The notes: generated by a model not told the origin, from the sequence alone. A DNA stretch of 64,000 bases from Vibrio sp. Of7-15 (GCF_022347565.1 NZ_JAKRGH010000022.1:1-64000); one strand, 5' to 3'. Shown: positions 30,157 through 38,638, counted from the first letter of the stretch. Translations and numbers: made by a program.

Positions 30157-30214
30157 AAAAATGTTAAGTAGTTTTTACTTGGGTGTACTATGTTTGTTTT
30201 CGAAGCCGATGATA

Positions 30215-31762
30215 TCAATCACTATAGTTCGCGATAGCATCGGTATGATGAACCGAAGGTAGCTTCAAATATCGAATTACCAATAGAATAAGGAACACTA
30301 TCACTCCGACTATACCGATACTTGCCCACTGGACTCCTTGAATAAAGGCTTCAGAGGCAGTTTCCATTAGCTGCTTTGCTAATGCTGGGTGTAGTGTTTC
30401 GCTGGCCGTATAAGCACTTGATAGAGTTTCTTGTACTAGGGATACTGCTGAGCTGTCAATGTTTGCAGGTAAAATAAAGAATGAGCGGTAAAGCCAAGCG
30501 ACAGCACCACCAATTAGTGTTGTTCCTAACACCACACCGACTTCATAAGCTGTTTCACTCACCGATGATGCACTTCCTGCCCGTTCAGTTGGAACTGAAG
30601 ATAAAACAAGGTCATTCGTTACTGTTGTAATTGCAGCGACACCAACATTCAACAATACAAATGCAATACAGATTGTCAGAAGTGAAATATCAAACATCAC
30701 AAAAACTGCGAACGCAGAACCTGCCAATAGTAAGCAGAAAGATATAATTAAGTTTGGAGCCAACCGCTGTGCAAACGGTACTACGGCCATTCCTGCAATA
30801 ATTGCTAGTATTTGGCCAGGAACCAAATTCAAACTAGCCATTAAGGGGCCTGTAGCAAGAATAATCTGCATCATTTGTGTGGCCAGGTAGATAAAGCCAA
30901 TAAGCAGTCCTAGACTGGTTAGATTAACTAAAATCGACATTGAGAAAGCGGGAATAGTAAATAGTTTCAGGTCCAGCAAAGGATCTTTTAAAGTGAACTG
31001 TCTCCGTACAAAAAGAGTGCCTAGAACTAGGCCTACAATAAATGTCGATATTGCGATTGCATCCACACTTTCTGTCGCGCCATGTTTGAGTGAATACATC
31101 AAGCTTACCATTGCCGCCATGCTTAAGGTTACACTCCAGTAATCAATACTGAATGCTGGTTGTTTTTCAGACTCAGGTAGATAAGAAGGTGCTAGCAGTA
31201 AAACAGGTGCTAAAAATGGAATCGCGACTAAAAATACGGCCTGCCAGTCATAAAATTGCAAAAGCACACCTCCGACTAGTGGGCCTAAAGCCGAGCCAAT
31301 AGTCAGGCTAGTCGCCCAAACCGCCACTGCAATTCTTCTTTCTTCTCTATCTTCAAACGTTGCTCGTATCAAAGCTAATGTGGCGGGTAATATCATGGCA
31401 CCAAAAAAGCCCAGTACAGCTCGCCCTGCAATGAGGTGCCATGCCTGTTGTGAAAATACAATTGCTAGTGAAACAATGGTAAAGCCGCTACAGCCGATAT
31501 AAAGTATTTTTCGATGGCCGATCCGATCACCAGCTCCTCCCATTGTTACGAGTAACCCGGCTAATACTATTGAATATGCATCAATAATCCAAAGCTGTTG
31601 CGCAGCTGATGGGCTCAAGGCAGATGAAATTTTTGGTAAGGAAAAATTTAGGATCGTATTGTCAATGGTTACCAGTAGAACGGGTAGCATAATCATAAAC
31701 AATGCCAGTGCTTTTGAGCGATCTCTTAATATTGAAACCAAAGGATTTACAACTTCACTCAT
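30215..31762 (-). CDS. MFS drug/metabolite exporter, DHA2 (14-TM) type
   Basis: 515 residues with about 14 hydrophobic segments. The DHA2/EmrB-type features are the N-terminal LLVTIDNTILNFSLPKIS, the loop-2/3 stretch GGAGDRIGHRKILYIGC and WATSLTIGSALGPLVGGVLL (motif C region). Such carriers use the proton gradient to pump hydrophobic or aromatic compounds out across the inner membrane. It is the last gene of the island operon and overlaps papC by 8 bases, so it is translationally coupled. The obvious inference is export of, or self-protection against, the pathway product. Confidence 0.88.
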   Translation of the reverse strand: MSEVVNPLVSILRDRSKALALFMIMLPVLLVTIDNTILNFSLPKISSALSPSAAQQLWIIDAYSIVLAGLLVTMGGAGDRIGHRKILYIGCSGFTIVSLAIVFSQQAWHLIAGRAVLGFFGAMILPATLALIRATFEDREERRIAVAVWATSLTIGSALGPLVGGVLLQFYDWQAVFLVAIPFLAPVLLLAPSYLPESEKQPAFSIDYWSVTLSMAAMVSLMYSLKHGATESVDAIAISTFIVGLVLGTLFVRRQFTLKDPLLDLKLFTIPAFSMSILVNLTSLGLLIGFIYLATQMMQIILATGPLMASLNLVPGQILAIIAGMAVVPFAQRLAPNLIISFCLLLAGSAFAVFVMFDISLLTICIAFVLLNVGVAAITTVTNDLVLSSVPTERAGSASSVSETAYEVGVVLGTTLIGGAVAWLYRSFFILPANIDSSAVSLVQETLSSAYTASETLHPALAKQLMETASEAFIQGVQWASIGIVGVIVFLILLVIRYLKLPSVHHTDAIANYSD

Positions 31763-32648
31763 TTTTCCCTCCTGTCTGATGGGAATTTAGTGTATTGAAA
31801 ATTAACTCTGCATCGTTAGCTGATACTGATAGTACATCGCCAAATTGTTTTGCAGAGTTTTGTAATCGGGCAGAAAAAGAATGGAAGCCATCTTTTTCTA
31901 CTTCTGTATTTAGTTGTGCTAATGTGGACATTAAGCGTTCACGTTGATGTTTGGCTTCGTCGTTGTAAGCTTGAATATCCCAGTAAGTTTCCACTTCATT
32001 TGTTAGAATACGAGCGGCTAGACTTAGCAAGGTTTTCATCGGAGGAGGGGCAATTTTATATAGTAAATCAATTGGATGATTTTTTTCTGTTAATACTGAC
32101 AGAAAAGATAAAATGGCTGCATGTGGTAATGCCTGACACAGCCCCATCATATTGTCATGTGCTTCAGGATCTAGGCGGGTTACTTCCATATTGTGTTTGA
32201 GTAGAATCGCCTCCAGTATTGCTCCCGTCTTTGAAGTGCGGGGTTCGCACAATAACACTGTACGTCCTTCATAAGCCAGCTGTGGAGAAAACATTGGGTT
32301 GACACCAACAATATCTTTCATTGGTAAGCAATCTGATGCTAGCTTGTGGAAAGGTTTCTGTACTGAACAGGTATGAACAATACTATCGGCGGTTTCTAGT
32401 ATGGGCATGTAAGTAATGAGAGCATCGTCTGCAATACTTTCCGGTAACGCAAAAACAACCATGGAGGCGTTCTTCATTCTATCGGCAAGAGATTGATCCA
32501 GCTGACGCACATCGCACTGAACATATAGCTCATCAGTAACGGGAGGAGCGAGGTCAACAATGGTAACCAAATAACCAGATGATTTGAGTATGTTTGACAT
32601 GAAAGAGCCGACAACGCCGGCTCCTCCTAAAATTATGCATTGTTTCAA
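31755..32648 (-). CDS. papC: PapC-like 4-amino-4-deoxyprephenate dehydrogenase
   Basis: 297 residues. The N-terminal Rossmann motif is IILGGAGVVGSFMSNIL. The prephenate-dehydrogenase core includes HTCSVQKPFHKL and VGVNPMFSPQLAYEGRTV, a segment that resembles PapC/CmlC proteins of chloramphenicol and pristinamycin pathways. The enzyme would oxidatively decarboxylate 4-amino-4-deoxyprephenate to 4-aminophenylpyruvate with NAD+. The start is a TTG at 32648 with AAGGA 8 bases before it. The gene follows papA by 11 bases. An ordinary TyrA-like enzyme is the alternative, but the papA and papB neighbours argue for the amino substrate. Confidence 0.82.
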   Translation of the reverse strand: MKQCIILGGAGVVGSFMSNILKSSGYLVTIVDLAPPVTDELYVQCDVRQLDQSLADRMKNASMVVFALPESIADDALITYMPILETADSIVHTCSVQKPFHKLASDCLPMKDIVGVNPMFSPQLAYEGRTVLLCEPRTSKTGAILEAILLKHNMEVTRLDPEAHDNMMGLCQALPHAAILSFLSVLTEKNHPIDLLYKIAPPPMKTLLSLAARILTNEVETYWDIQAYNDEAKHQRERLMSTLAQLNTEVEKDGFHSFSARLQNSAKQFGDVLSVSANDAELIFNTLNSHQTGGKNE

Positions 32649-32659
32649 GTTAGGTATCC

Positions 32660-34684
32660 TTAATCAGCAGATAACGAATAAAACGGTACACTCGCTTTTA
32701 CCAAAGTCTCTTCTATTTCTTCCTTCGGTGAAGAAGCAGCGACTATTGCGCCACCAACACCAAATTCCCCCATGCCCTTTTGAATAACAGCTGTTCGAAT
32801 AACTATGCTCAAATTAGTCACTCCATCCATGCCAACCCAGCCAAGACTCCCTGAATAAATACCCCGAGCAGAGTTCTCTAGTTTGTCAATAATAGACATT
32901 GTTCTCAGCTTCGGTGCTCCAGTCATAGAACCTCCAGGAAAGCAGGCTTTGATGACGCCAAATGGTCCGAGACTGGGTTTGAGTTTTCCTTCAACTGTTG
33001 AGACTAATTGATGAACCGAGCTATAGGTTTCAATATCAAAAGCTTTGGTGACCCGAACGGTACCAGGTAAACAGACGTTGTTGAGATCGTGCCTGACTAA
33101 GTCAACAATCATTAAGTTTTCTGCGCGGTCTTTCTCTGATTTCTTTAGGTCCTTTTTCAGTTTTTTATCGTGCTCATTGGTTGATCCTCTCGGTCTAGTT
33201 CCTTTTATCGGCTTCGAGCTTACTTTACGGCTTGCATCAACTTTAAGAAAAGTTTCTGGGGATGCACTTAGAATTGAAAACTCCGGTGTTTTGATAAAGG
33301 CACCATATGGAACAGGGCTGGCTGTACGCATCTTGAGGTAAGCTTGAAATGCATCATTCTCAAAGGGCATACGAGCTCGGTTAGTTAAACAGATTTCGTA
33401 TGACTCACCATTTCGAATCTCATGGAGGCAGTGATTAATTTTCTCGATGTATTGAGCTACGTTATCTTCAAGCTCAAGTACATCTGCTGCGATAGCACCT
33501 GGCGCGAATGCTGCGTTTGTTGTTTCTTTTTGTTCTGATGCCATATCTGGGATCGCAACTGTTATGGGTTTACCCCATAAGTTGCATAGATAGACGGCAT
33601 CTTCCTCATGATCAAAAACAAGCATGTTTTGTGGCAGAAAAAATAGTGCATCTGGGGTGGAAGAATGGTGGTGGTTTTCAGCTCCAACTAATGCTTTTAA
33701 TTCATAGCCTAAGTAGCCTATCAGTCCGCACTGAAAGGGAAATGGCAGGTCATCGAATCGTGCAGGCTTTAGCTGAGAGACTAATTGATCCATTAATTCG
33801 AAGTAATCACCATAAACAGAGCTTTCTCCAAGCGGACCGAGAATTGATAGCTTTTGTTCATTGACATCGTAGGAGAAAGTAAGAGCTTCATTAGGCTGAG
33901 CACTTCCCATTACCGAATATCTTGATAATTGGCCTTCAGAGAGCTCACTATCTAACCAAAAAGCGGATGATTTATTGGAGAAGTTATTGCTGAATATATT
34001 TTCAGCATTTGAGGAAATATTCAAACGCTCGTACTGTATTGATAGAGATATGATACCTGCTACCGATTCAAGTGCTTGGCTTATTTTATTTTGGTCTTTT
34101 TGTTCTACACGGTGGGATTGGATTAAGTGAATATAGTTTTCAATTAATGTCATTCCGTAATCAGAATCGATAGACTCAGGATGGAATTGTACGCCCCATA
34201 TGGGTTTTTCCTTATGGGCAACTCCCATCACTAGGCCATCTTCAGAGTAGGCAGTTACATCAAGGCTGTCCGCCACTTCTGTGCATACTAAAGAATGGTA
34301 GCGAACAACGTCAAAGTTTTGCGGAATACCTGCAAACAGTCCATTGCCATGATGAGTGATTTTACTTTTATAGCCATGTACAGGTTTTGGGGCATGTGAG
34401 ACGACACCACCAAACTGGCAATTAATTCCTTGATGCCCCAGACAAACTCCCAAGATAGGGAGTTGACAATGATTAATAATATCACGACAGACGCCAAAAT
34501 CTTCATCATTATTCGGATGGCCTGGGCCCGGAGAAAGAATAATGCCTGAAAATTTCTGTATATCTAAATCTCCCAATGATACTGTGTTGGGAACCACTGT
34601 AGGAACTTGTCCAGTGGCTTCAAATACATACTGGGCAATATTATTAGTGAATGAATCAAAGTTATCAACAATTAAGATATGCAT
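32660..34684 (-). CDS. papA: PapA-like 4-amino-4-deoxychorismate synthase (fused PabA-PabB)
   Basis: 674 residues from the ATG at 34684 (MHILIVDNFDSFTNNI); the longer open frame upstream only overlaps papB. The N-terminal glutamine amidotransferase domain has the nucleophile Cys81 in LGVCLGHQG and the His168/Glu170 pair in QFHPES. The C-terminal chorismate-binding domain has IVDLVRHDLNNVC and FPGGSMTGAPKLRTM. Lys494 in PIKGTRPRG is the residue that marks aminodeoxychorismate synthases, since anthranilate synthases have Ala there (PIAGT). This amidotransferase-first fusion is the layout of PapA/CmlB proteins. It aminates chorismate at C4. One base separates it from papB. Confidence 0.88.
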   Translation of the reverse strand: MHILIVDNFDSFTNNIAQYVFEATGQVPTVVPNTVSLGDLDIQKFSGIILSPGPGHPNNDEDFGVCRDIINHCQLPILGVCLGHQGINCQFGGVVSHAPKPVHGYKSKITHHGNGLFAGIPQNFDVVRYHSLVCTEVADSLDVTAYSEDGLVMGVAHKEKPIWGVQFHPESIDSDYGMTLIENYIHLIQSHRVEQKDQNKISQALESVAGIISLSIQYERLNISSNAENIFSNNFSNKSSAFWLDSELSEGQLSRYSVMGSAQPNEALTFSYDVNEQKLSILGPLGESSVYGDYFELMDQLVSQLKPARFDDLPFPFQCGLIGYLGYELKALVGAENHHHSSTPDALFFLPQNMLVFDHEEDAVYLCNLWGKPITVAIPDMASEQKETTNAAFAPGAIAADVLELEDNVAQYIEKINHCLHEIRNGESYEICLTNRARMPFENDAFQAYLKMRTASPVPYGAFIKTPEFSILSASPETFLKVDASRKVSSKPIKGTRPRGSTNEHDKKLKKDLKKSEKDRAENLMIVDLVRHDLNNVCLPGTVRVTKAFDIETYSSVHQLVSTVEGKLKPSLGPFGVIKACFPGGSMTGAPKLRTMSIIDKLENSARGIYSGSLGWVGMDGVTNLSIVIRTAVIQKGMGEFGVGGAIVAASSPKEEIEETLVKASVPFYSLSAD

Positions 34685-34685
34685 T

Positions 34686-35009
34686 TTAATTCTCTGCAGA
34701 TAGAGTATTGATGATCTGTGATTCTTCATCACACGTTTCGTGAATAATACGTTCAAATATATCACTGACATATTCAGGACGAAGTTGTTGGGCAATGGCA
34801 AGCTCTTTGACCTTGCTCAATGTGAATTCTACTCGGCCCATCTGCATCATCGGTATTTGTTCCTGAGATTTTACTTTGGCTATGGTGCGACATATGTGCA
34901 TTCGTCTTGACAGTAGTTCAACAATCTCGAAGTTGATTAAGTCAAGTTCATTACGAAAGGGGGCTAATTTCTGTACTGTTTTACTTTCTGAAATATTATT
35001 TTTTTTCAT
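34686..35009 (-). CDS. papB: PapB-like 4-amino-4-deoxychorismate mutase
   Basis: 107 residues of the all-helical AroQ-class chorismate mutase fold: FRNELDLINFEIVELLSRR, IAKVKSQ, and a C-terminal IFERIIHETCDEE. Between helices it reads PMMQMGRV where ordinary mutases have a D-x-x-R-E pattern; from memory, PMMQ-x-GRV is characteristic of PapB/CmlD enzymes that rearrange 4-amino-4-deoxychorismate to 4-amino-4-deoxyprephenate. AGGTG lies 7 bases before the ATG. It begins the papBAC block after a 106-base spacer. Confidence 0.85.
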   Translation of the reverse strand: MKKNNISESKTVQKLAPFRNELDLINFEIVELLSRRMHICRTIAKVKSQEQIPMMQMGRVEFTLSKVKELAIAQQLRPEYVSDIFERIIHETCDEESQIINTLSAEN

Positions 35010-35071
35010 TGTGTTACACCTATGAAGAAAAGTATGGGTAAACCATAGTGTCGAAAAATAAAGTTAAATTG

Positions 35072-35085
35072 ATTGAGCGCTCAAT
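35072..35085. promoter_or_regulatory. Perfect 14-bp palindrome in the oxoamine synthase-papB spacer
   Basis: ATTGAGCGCTCAAT, centred 69 bases upstream of the papB ATG. It could be an operator or a small mRNA hairpin. It lacks the CT-N12-AG spacing of the lux-box candidate upstream of luxI. No strong T run follows on the minus strand. Confidence 0.4.
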
Positions 35086-35112
35086 TGTTTTTCGGCTTAT
35101 TGCTTTTTAGGT

Positions 35113-35146
35113 GGTTTAACTTTTCAGATGGTTTAACTTTTCTGAT
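35113..35146. repeat. Tandem 17-bp direct repeat at the oxoamine synthase stop codon
   Basis: GGTTTAACTTTTCAGAT (35113-35129) is followed at once by GGTTTAACTTTTCTGAT (35130-35146), identical except one base. The first copy contains the TAA stop of the oxoamine synthase gene, so the 3' end of that gene has been duplicated. Confidence 0.85.
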
Positions 35147-36366
35147 AAATCAACGATCTGCTCCGTTGTATGATTTGCTGAAACTGCAAATCTAAGCATT
35201 GATTTATTTGTCTCAACAATTGGGTAGAAAACAGGAAACATAATAACTCCTGACTCTCGTAACTTTTTGGCAGCATCTAACCCTTGTTGTTCTGAATCAA
35301 AATAAGCACCGCGGATGGGAGCTTTTAGTTGTTCATTCATTAAGGTATCAGTAACCAAGTTATCCAATTGGTTGATATTTTTCCAAAGCGAGCTTTGTAA
35401 TGTATCTATTTCTGAAGAAAGGTGTATTTTAGCTGCTGCAACATTAGCAGCCTGAAGCGGTACTGGTATCGTATGCCCAAAAACCAACGGATTCGCCAGT
35501 CTTTTTAGCTGTGAATTATTGTAGTCTTTTCTGAGTACAATGAATCCACCTGCACCACCGAACGCTTTACTCAATGAGCCTGCAATTATTGTATTGTCAG
35601 GAAGCTCATGTCCTAGGTTTTCAAAAGCATATCCAGAACCATATTTACCCGAAATAGAAATACCATGCGCATCATCAACATATAAATACCCATCATATTT
35701 TTTCATTAACTCAGATAAGTTCTTCACTGGTAGTAAGCCGGACATTGAACCAACACCATCAATTAATAGAATTGGAGTGACCTTTTGATGAGAACAGTCT
35801 TGAAGGGTTTGTGATAGAGCTTCAGTATCATTGGTATCAACACGAATAACCTGGCCAAATTGCCCTAACAATCCTCTTAGTACTTGAATAGATGCATGGG
35901 CTGTTCTATCAACCAGCCACCTTACCTCTGGTTTTGTTGGGTAACGATCCATATGTCCACTTCCCAGTAGTGGCAGGACGCCTAAATGGGCATTACTTGT
36001 AGAAGTAAACACTGTAACTGAGTTTCCTTGGTATATATCCTGCAGTAGTTCTTCCAGCTGCGGTAAATATACTGGGCTCATGGCACTTCTGCTGGCAGAT
36101 AAATGAATACCAATGCTATTGAGTGCGTTATATGATGCTTCAACCAGTAAAGGATGAGATTCGAGTCCAAGGTATGAGCACGATATAAACTCTGTGTATG
36201 GCTTCCCATCATCTAGAATTACTTGTTTACCATGACGTTCTGTCACAATAAAAGAGGTGAGCCCTTCACCTGAAGCATGTTCAAAAGCACCTGAAGTTCG
36301 ACTGCTTCGGATTGACATCCAATCTTGCGAATTTTGGTCCAAGTTTGATACATCGAGAGTGTTCAT
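35116..36366 (-). CDS. PLP-dependent alpha-oxoamine synthase (AONS/KBL-like)
   Basis: 416 residues, fold-type I PLP enzyme. The cofactor lysine is Lys267 in GSLSKAFGGAGG; the aspartate-histidine motif is DDAHG at 231-235, with TAHAS near 155-159. Family members (BioF, KBL, SPT, ALAS, CqsA) condense an amino acid with an acyl-CoA or acyl-carrier thioester and release CO2, giving an alpha-aminoketone. It is not the Vibrio CAI-1 synthase CqsA, whose motif context differs. Next to papABC the likely amino-acid substrate is 4-aminophenylalanine (inference). Its ATG overlaps the TGA of the methyltransferase gene (ATGA). Confidence 0.82.
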   Translation of the reverse strand: MNTLDVSNLDQNSQDWMSIRSSRTSGAFEHASGEGLTSFIVTERHGKQVILDDGKPYTEFISCSYLGLESHPLLVEASYNALNSIGIHLSASRSAMSPVYLPQLEELLQDIYQGNSVTVFTSTSNAHLGVLPLLGSGHMDRYPTKPEVRWLVDRTAHASIQVLRGLLGQFGQVIRVDTNDTEALSQTLQDCSHQKVTPILLIDGVGSMSGLLPVKNLSELMKKYDGYLYVDDAHGISISGKYGSGYAFENLGHELPDNTIIAGSLSKAFGGAGGFIVLRKDYNNSQLKRLANPLVFGHTIPVPLQAANVAAAKIHLSSEIDTLQSSLWKNINQLDNLVTDTLMNEQLKAPIRGAYFDSEQQGLDAAKKLRESGVIMFPVFYPIVETNKSMLRFAVSANHTTEQIVDLSEKLNHLKS

Positions 36367-37211
36367 TGTTTAGTTCCTGTTGTCATCACCGCAAGGCCTG
36401 TTTCATCTGAGAATTGGTGGGATGTATGAGTTTCTACTGAATGAAATTGATAACGCTTAAAGATGTTTTTGACGATATCTTTCTGAAATTCACCATGTTC
36501 AATTAATATGGTTCCTCCCGGCTTTAAGAGCGATTCTGCAAGGCTAATAGATGCTTCAATCATCTGATTTCCTCCTTGGCCGGAATAGATCGCATTTACA
36601 GGGTGGTGCTGTTGCCATTCCGGCAACAAATCTTCAGAGTTAGGAACGTATGGTGGATTAGATATCATGACATCAACGCATGCATGGTGATCGACAAAAT
36701 CTGTATGATTGGTTATGTCTTTCATTTTAGCGATGACATGTTCCTCGCTCGCTAAGCGATTAATGTTCCGGCATAAATACTGATAAGCCACGTCATCATT
36801 TTCAACACAGACTACCTTGGTATTTGGGTGCTGTTTCCATGCTGATACCCCAATAGCACCACTTCCCGAGCACAAGTCATAAATCAAAGCTCCTGGTTGG
36901 ATGTCCACATTTTTATGTAACCAGTCAAGTAGCATTGTGCTTTGCTGTCGTGGCACGAAGACACCTGTCCCCACAACAAAGCGATAACCGTTAAACTCTG
37001 TATATCCGAGAATATGCCCTAATGGGATACGACGAACTCGCTCTTGAATATCAGCCTGAAAATGCAGGACGTTTTGATTTGTTATCTGACTTATACCGCT
37101 AAAGTGTTTATTCAAAATAGCCTTAAAGTCACCAACAGGATCCCAGATGCCCGAAGCTTTTAGGTTGTTGAGATCATGTTTAAATTCTCTTTCAAGATCA
37201 TTCATTTTCAT
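36363..37211 (-). CDS. PrmC/HemK-like N-methyltransferase
   Basis: 282 residues from the ATG at 37211, chosen because it overlaps the preceding stop as ATGA and has GAGG 7 bases upstream. The N-terminal part resembles PrmC (RRIPLGHILGYTEFNGYRF, FVPRQQ). Motif I is DLCSGSGAIGVS (112-123) and motif IV is NPPY (185-188), the set that methylates planar nitrogens. PrmC modifies the glutamine of release-factor GGQ and normally sits beside prfA. This paralogue lies inside a biosynthetic operon, so methylation of the aniline nitrogen of the product is a reasonable guess. PapM-type methyltransferases of pristinamycin belong to another family. Confidence 0.8.
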   Translation of the reverse strand: MKMNDLEREFKHDLNNLKASGIWDPVGDFKAILNKHFSGISQITNQNVLHFQADIQERVRRIPLGHILGYTEFNGYRFVVGTGVFVPRQQSTMLLDWLHKNVDIQPGALIYDLCSGSGAIGVSAWKQHPNTKVVCVENDDVAYQYLCRNINRLASEEHVIAKMKDITNHTDFVDHHACVDVMISNPPYVPNSEDLLPEWQQHHPVNAIYSGQGGNQMIEASISLAESLLKPGGTILIEHGEFQKDIVKNIFKRYQFHSVETHTSHQFSDETGLAVMTTGTKQ

Positions 37212-38638
37212 GACCATGCCTCGTAGTATTCAGCTAATTTGTCATACATTGATTTATACAAGTAAGAGAAAGCGACCAGCTCTGGTGGAGGCGTATATGT
37301 CGGATGTAAAGAATCAATTAAGTTTGTATAAAAGCCTGTCATTCCGGTATCAAGCAATGGTAGCCAATATGGTTTGATATCCCATCTGAACTCGTATCCT
37401 GTGGCAAACATCTGTTTAGCCGTTTCTGTAACCGTTTCTTCTCGAGATAATCCAGGTAATGGCTTACGGATCGGAGTAAATACATCAAGATCTAATTCTG
37501 TCTGTAATCCCTGAATTTTATCTGCGAGATACGTCGCGAGCAGAGGAGATTGATGTAGGCCGTCTCGATAGGTTCCGGTGGCAAGCCACAGGCCATTAAA
37601 ATGGCATTGGCCAATTAATGGGTATCCATCCGCAGGAATAGGTCGATTACCAACTTGAATCGTTTCAATTTCGGCATCATTCAAGTCAATGTTGAGTTGC
37701 TCTAAAGCGCAGTCTAAAAGAAATTGTACATCAGATATGAGGGCATTTTTTTTGGGGGATTCTGCCAGAATATTTGTTGCACCAATATATAATAAGTCCT
37801 TTTCCCTTGGAACACAGTGCAACCCACATGCGAATGCTCGGTTCGGTGTTCTGATCACACTAGTAGGTACTTGGTGTCCCGGCTTTAACCTTGCCATAAT
37901 GGAGACACCATATCCTGCAAACATAGGCGGAATTCGACGCTTTACATCTGGAAATTCATCTAAGAGATCCAAAGAATGAACGCCAGCAGCCAGTATTACG
38001 TGTTTTGCAGAAAGTAATGTACCGTCGTTGAGTTGAACGCCAGTAACCACATCTCCCTCTGTAAAGAGTTGAGATGCATTATCTTCGTAAATTACACCAC
38101 CTTTGTTAAGTAACGCAGCATCTAATTTCTCTAATAATAAATGAGAATCGACTGCATTTTCTTCCGGAATATATAGTGCCTGCATTGGGCGAACAAGGTC
38201 ATTTGCTTTAACCCATGGCATTTTACTTGGAGAAATAGTGTCATATTGTTCATCATATCGATTCAGATATTCTTCTATGGCTTCATAATTGACAGTATCA
38301 ACATCTGCCATGCCCGCTGAATTCAAAATTACATGAGTTCCCTGAGCAGTAAAGAGTTGTTCTGAATTATCAGATGCTTCTGAAAGTCGCTCTGCCCAAT
38401 TACTCCAAAGTGATTTAGCGCGAATATCCATATCCAGCTTTAATCTACCAAACTCACTGCCGACTAAACCACTTGTAATTTCGCCAAAACAGCCATTCAT
38501 CGCGCCAGCAGCTTTAGAAGCTGAGTGAGTTCTTTTTATTTCACCGACTCTGGCAACTTTTATTCCTCTGGAAGCAAGTTCGAAGGCGATTGAAGAACCA
38601 ATTGCTCCTGAGCCGACAACAATAACTTCATAGTCCAT
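37208..38638 (-). CDS. FAD-dependent oxidoreductase (DAO family)
   Basis: 476 residues. The N-terminal FAD-binding motif is VIVVGSGAIGSSIAFELASR (Gly9, Gly11, Gly14), and the C-terminal flavin contact GTYRDGLHQSPLLATYLAD is that of glycine oxidase/D-amino-acid oxidase-like enzymes (ThiO, DadA). These oxidise a C-N bond to an imine. About 80 residues beyond the usual end (from roughly residue 395; DTGMTGFYTNLIDSLHPTY near 438) have no assignment. It is the second gene of the operon, 49 bases after luxI. Possible roles are dehydrogenation of an amino or aminoketone intermediate or of a dihydropyrazine, but this is not determined. Confidence 0.78.
   Translation of the reverse strand: MDYEVIVVGSGAIGSSIAFELASRGIKVARVGEIKRTHSASKAAGAMNGCFGEITSGLVGSEFGRLKLDMDIRAKSLWSNWAERLSEASDNSEQLFTAQGTHVILNSAGMADVDTVNYEAIEEYLNRYDEQYDTISPSKMPWVKANDLVRPMQALYIPEENAVDSHLLLEKLDAALLNKGGVIYEDNASQLFTEGDVVTGVQLNDGTLLSAKHVILAAGVHSLDLLDEFPDVKRRIPPMFAGYGVSIMARLKPGHQVPTSVIRTPNRAFACGLHCVPREKDLLYIGATNILAESPKKNALISDVQFLLDCALEQLNIDLNDAEIETIQVGNRPIPADGYPLIGQCHFNGLWLATGTYRDGLHQSPLLATYLADKIQGLQTELDLDVFTPIRKPLPGLSREETVTETAKQMFATGYEFRWDIKPYWLPLLDTGMTGFYTNLIDSLHPTYTPPPELVAFSYLYKSMYDKLAEYYEAWS

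Larger units (their letters stand above)
29617..30214. other. 598-base spacer between aroQ and the island
   Basis: It holds the aroQ promoter region, a start-less open frame (29863-30000, + strand) that may be a gene remnant, and a weak terminator-like dyad for the exporter gene (30124-30156). The sequence is AT-rich. No insertion sequence, direct-repeat boundary or tRNA was recognised. Confidence 0.5.

Noticed and set aside
32660-34684. papA as PhzE (phenazine synthesis)
   Set aside because: PhzE has the chorismate domain first and the amidotransferase last, and no phzD/F/B/A/G genes are nearby.
34685-34801. Longer papA start inside papB
   Set aside because: The amidotransferase fold begins MHILIVDNFDSF at 34684; the extra residues are papB read in another frame.
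35116-36366. Oxoamine synthase as CqsA (CAI-1 synthase)
   Set aside because: The sequence around the PLP lysine (GSLSKAFGGAGG) and the N-terminal part differ from the CqsA sequence I recall, and no cqsS-type sensor is adjacent.
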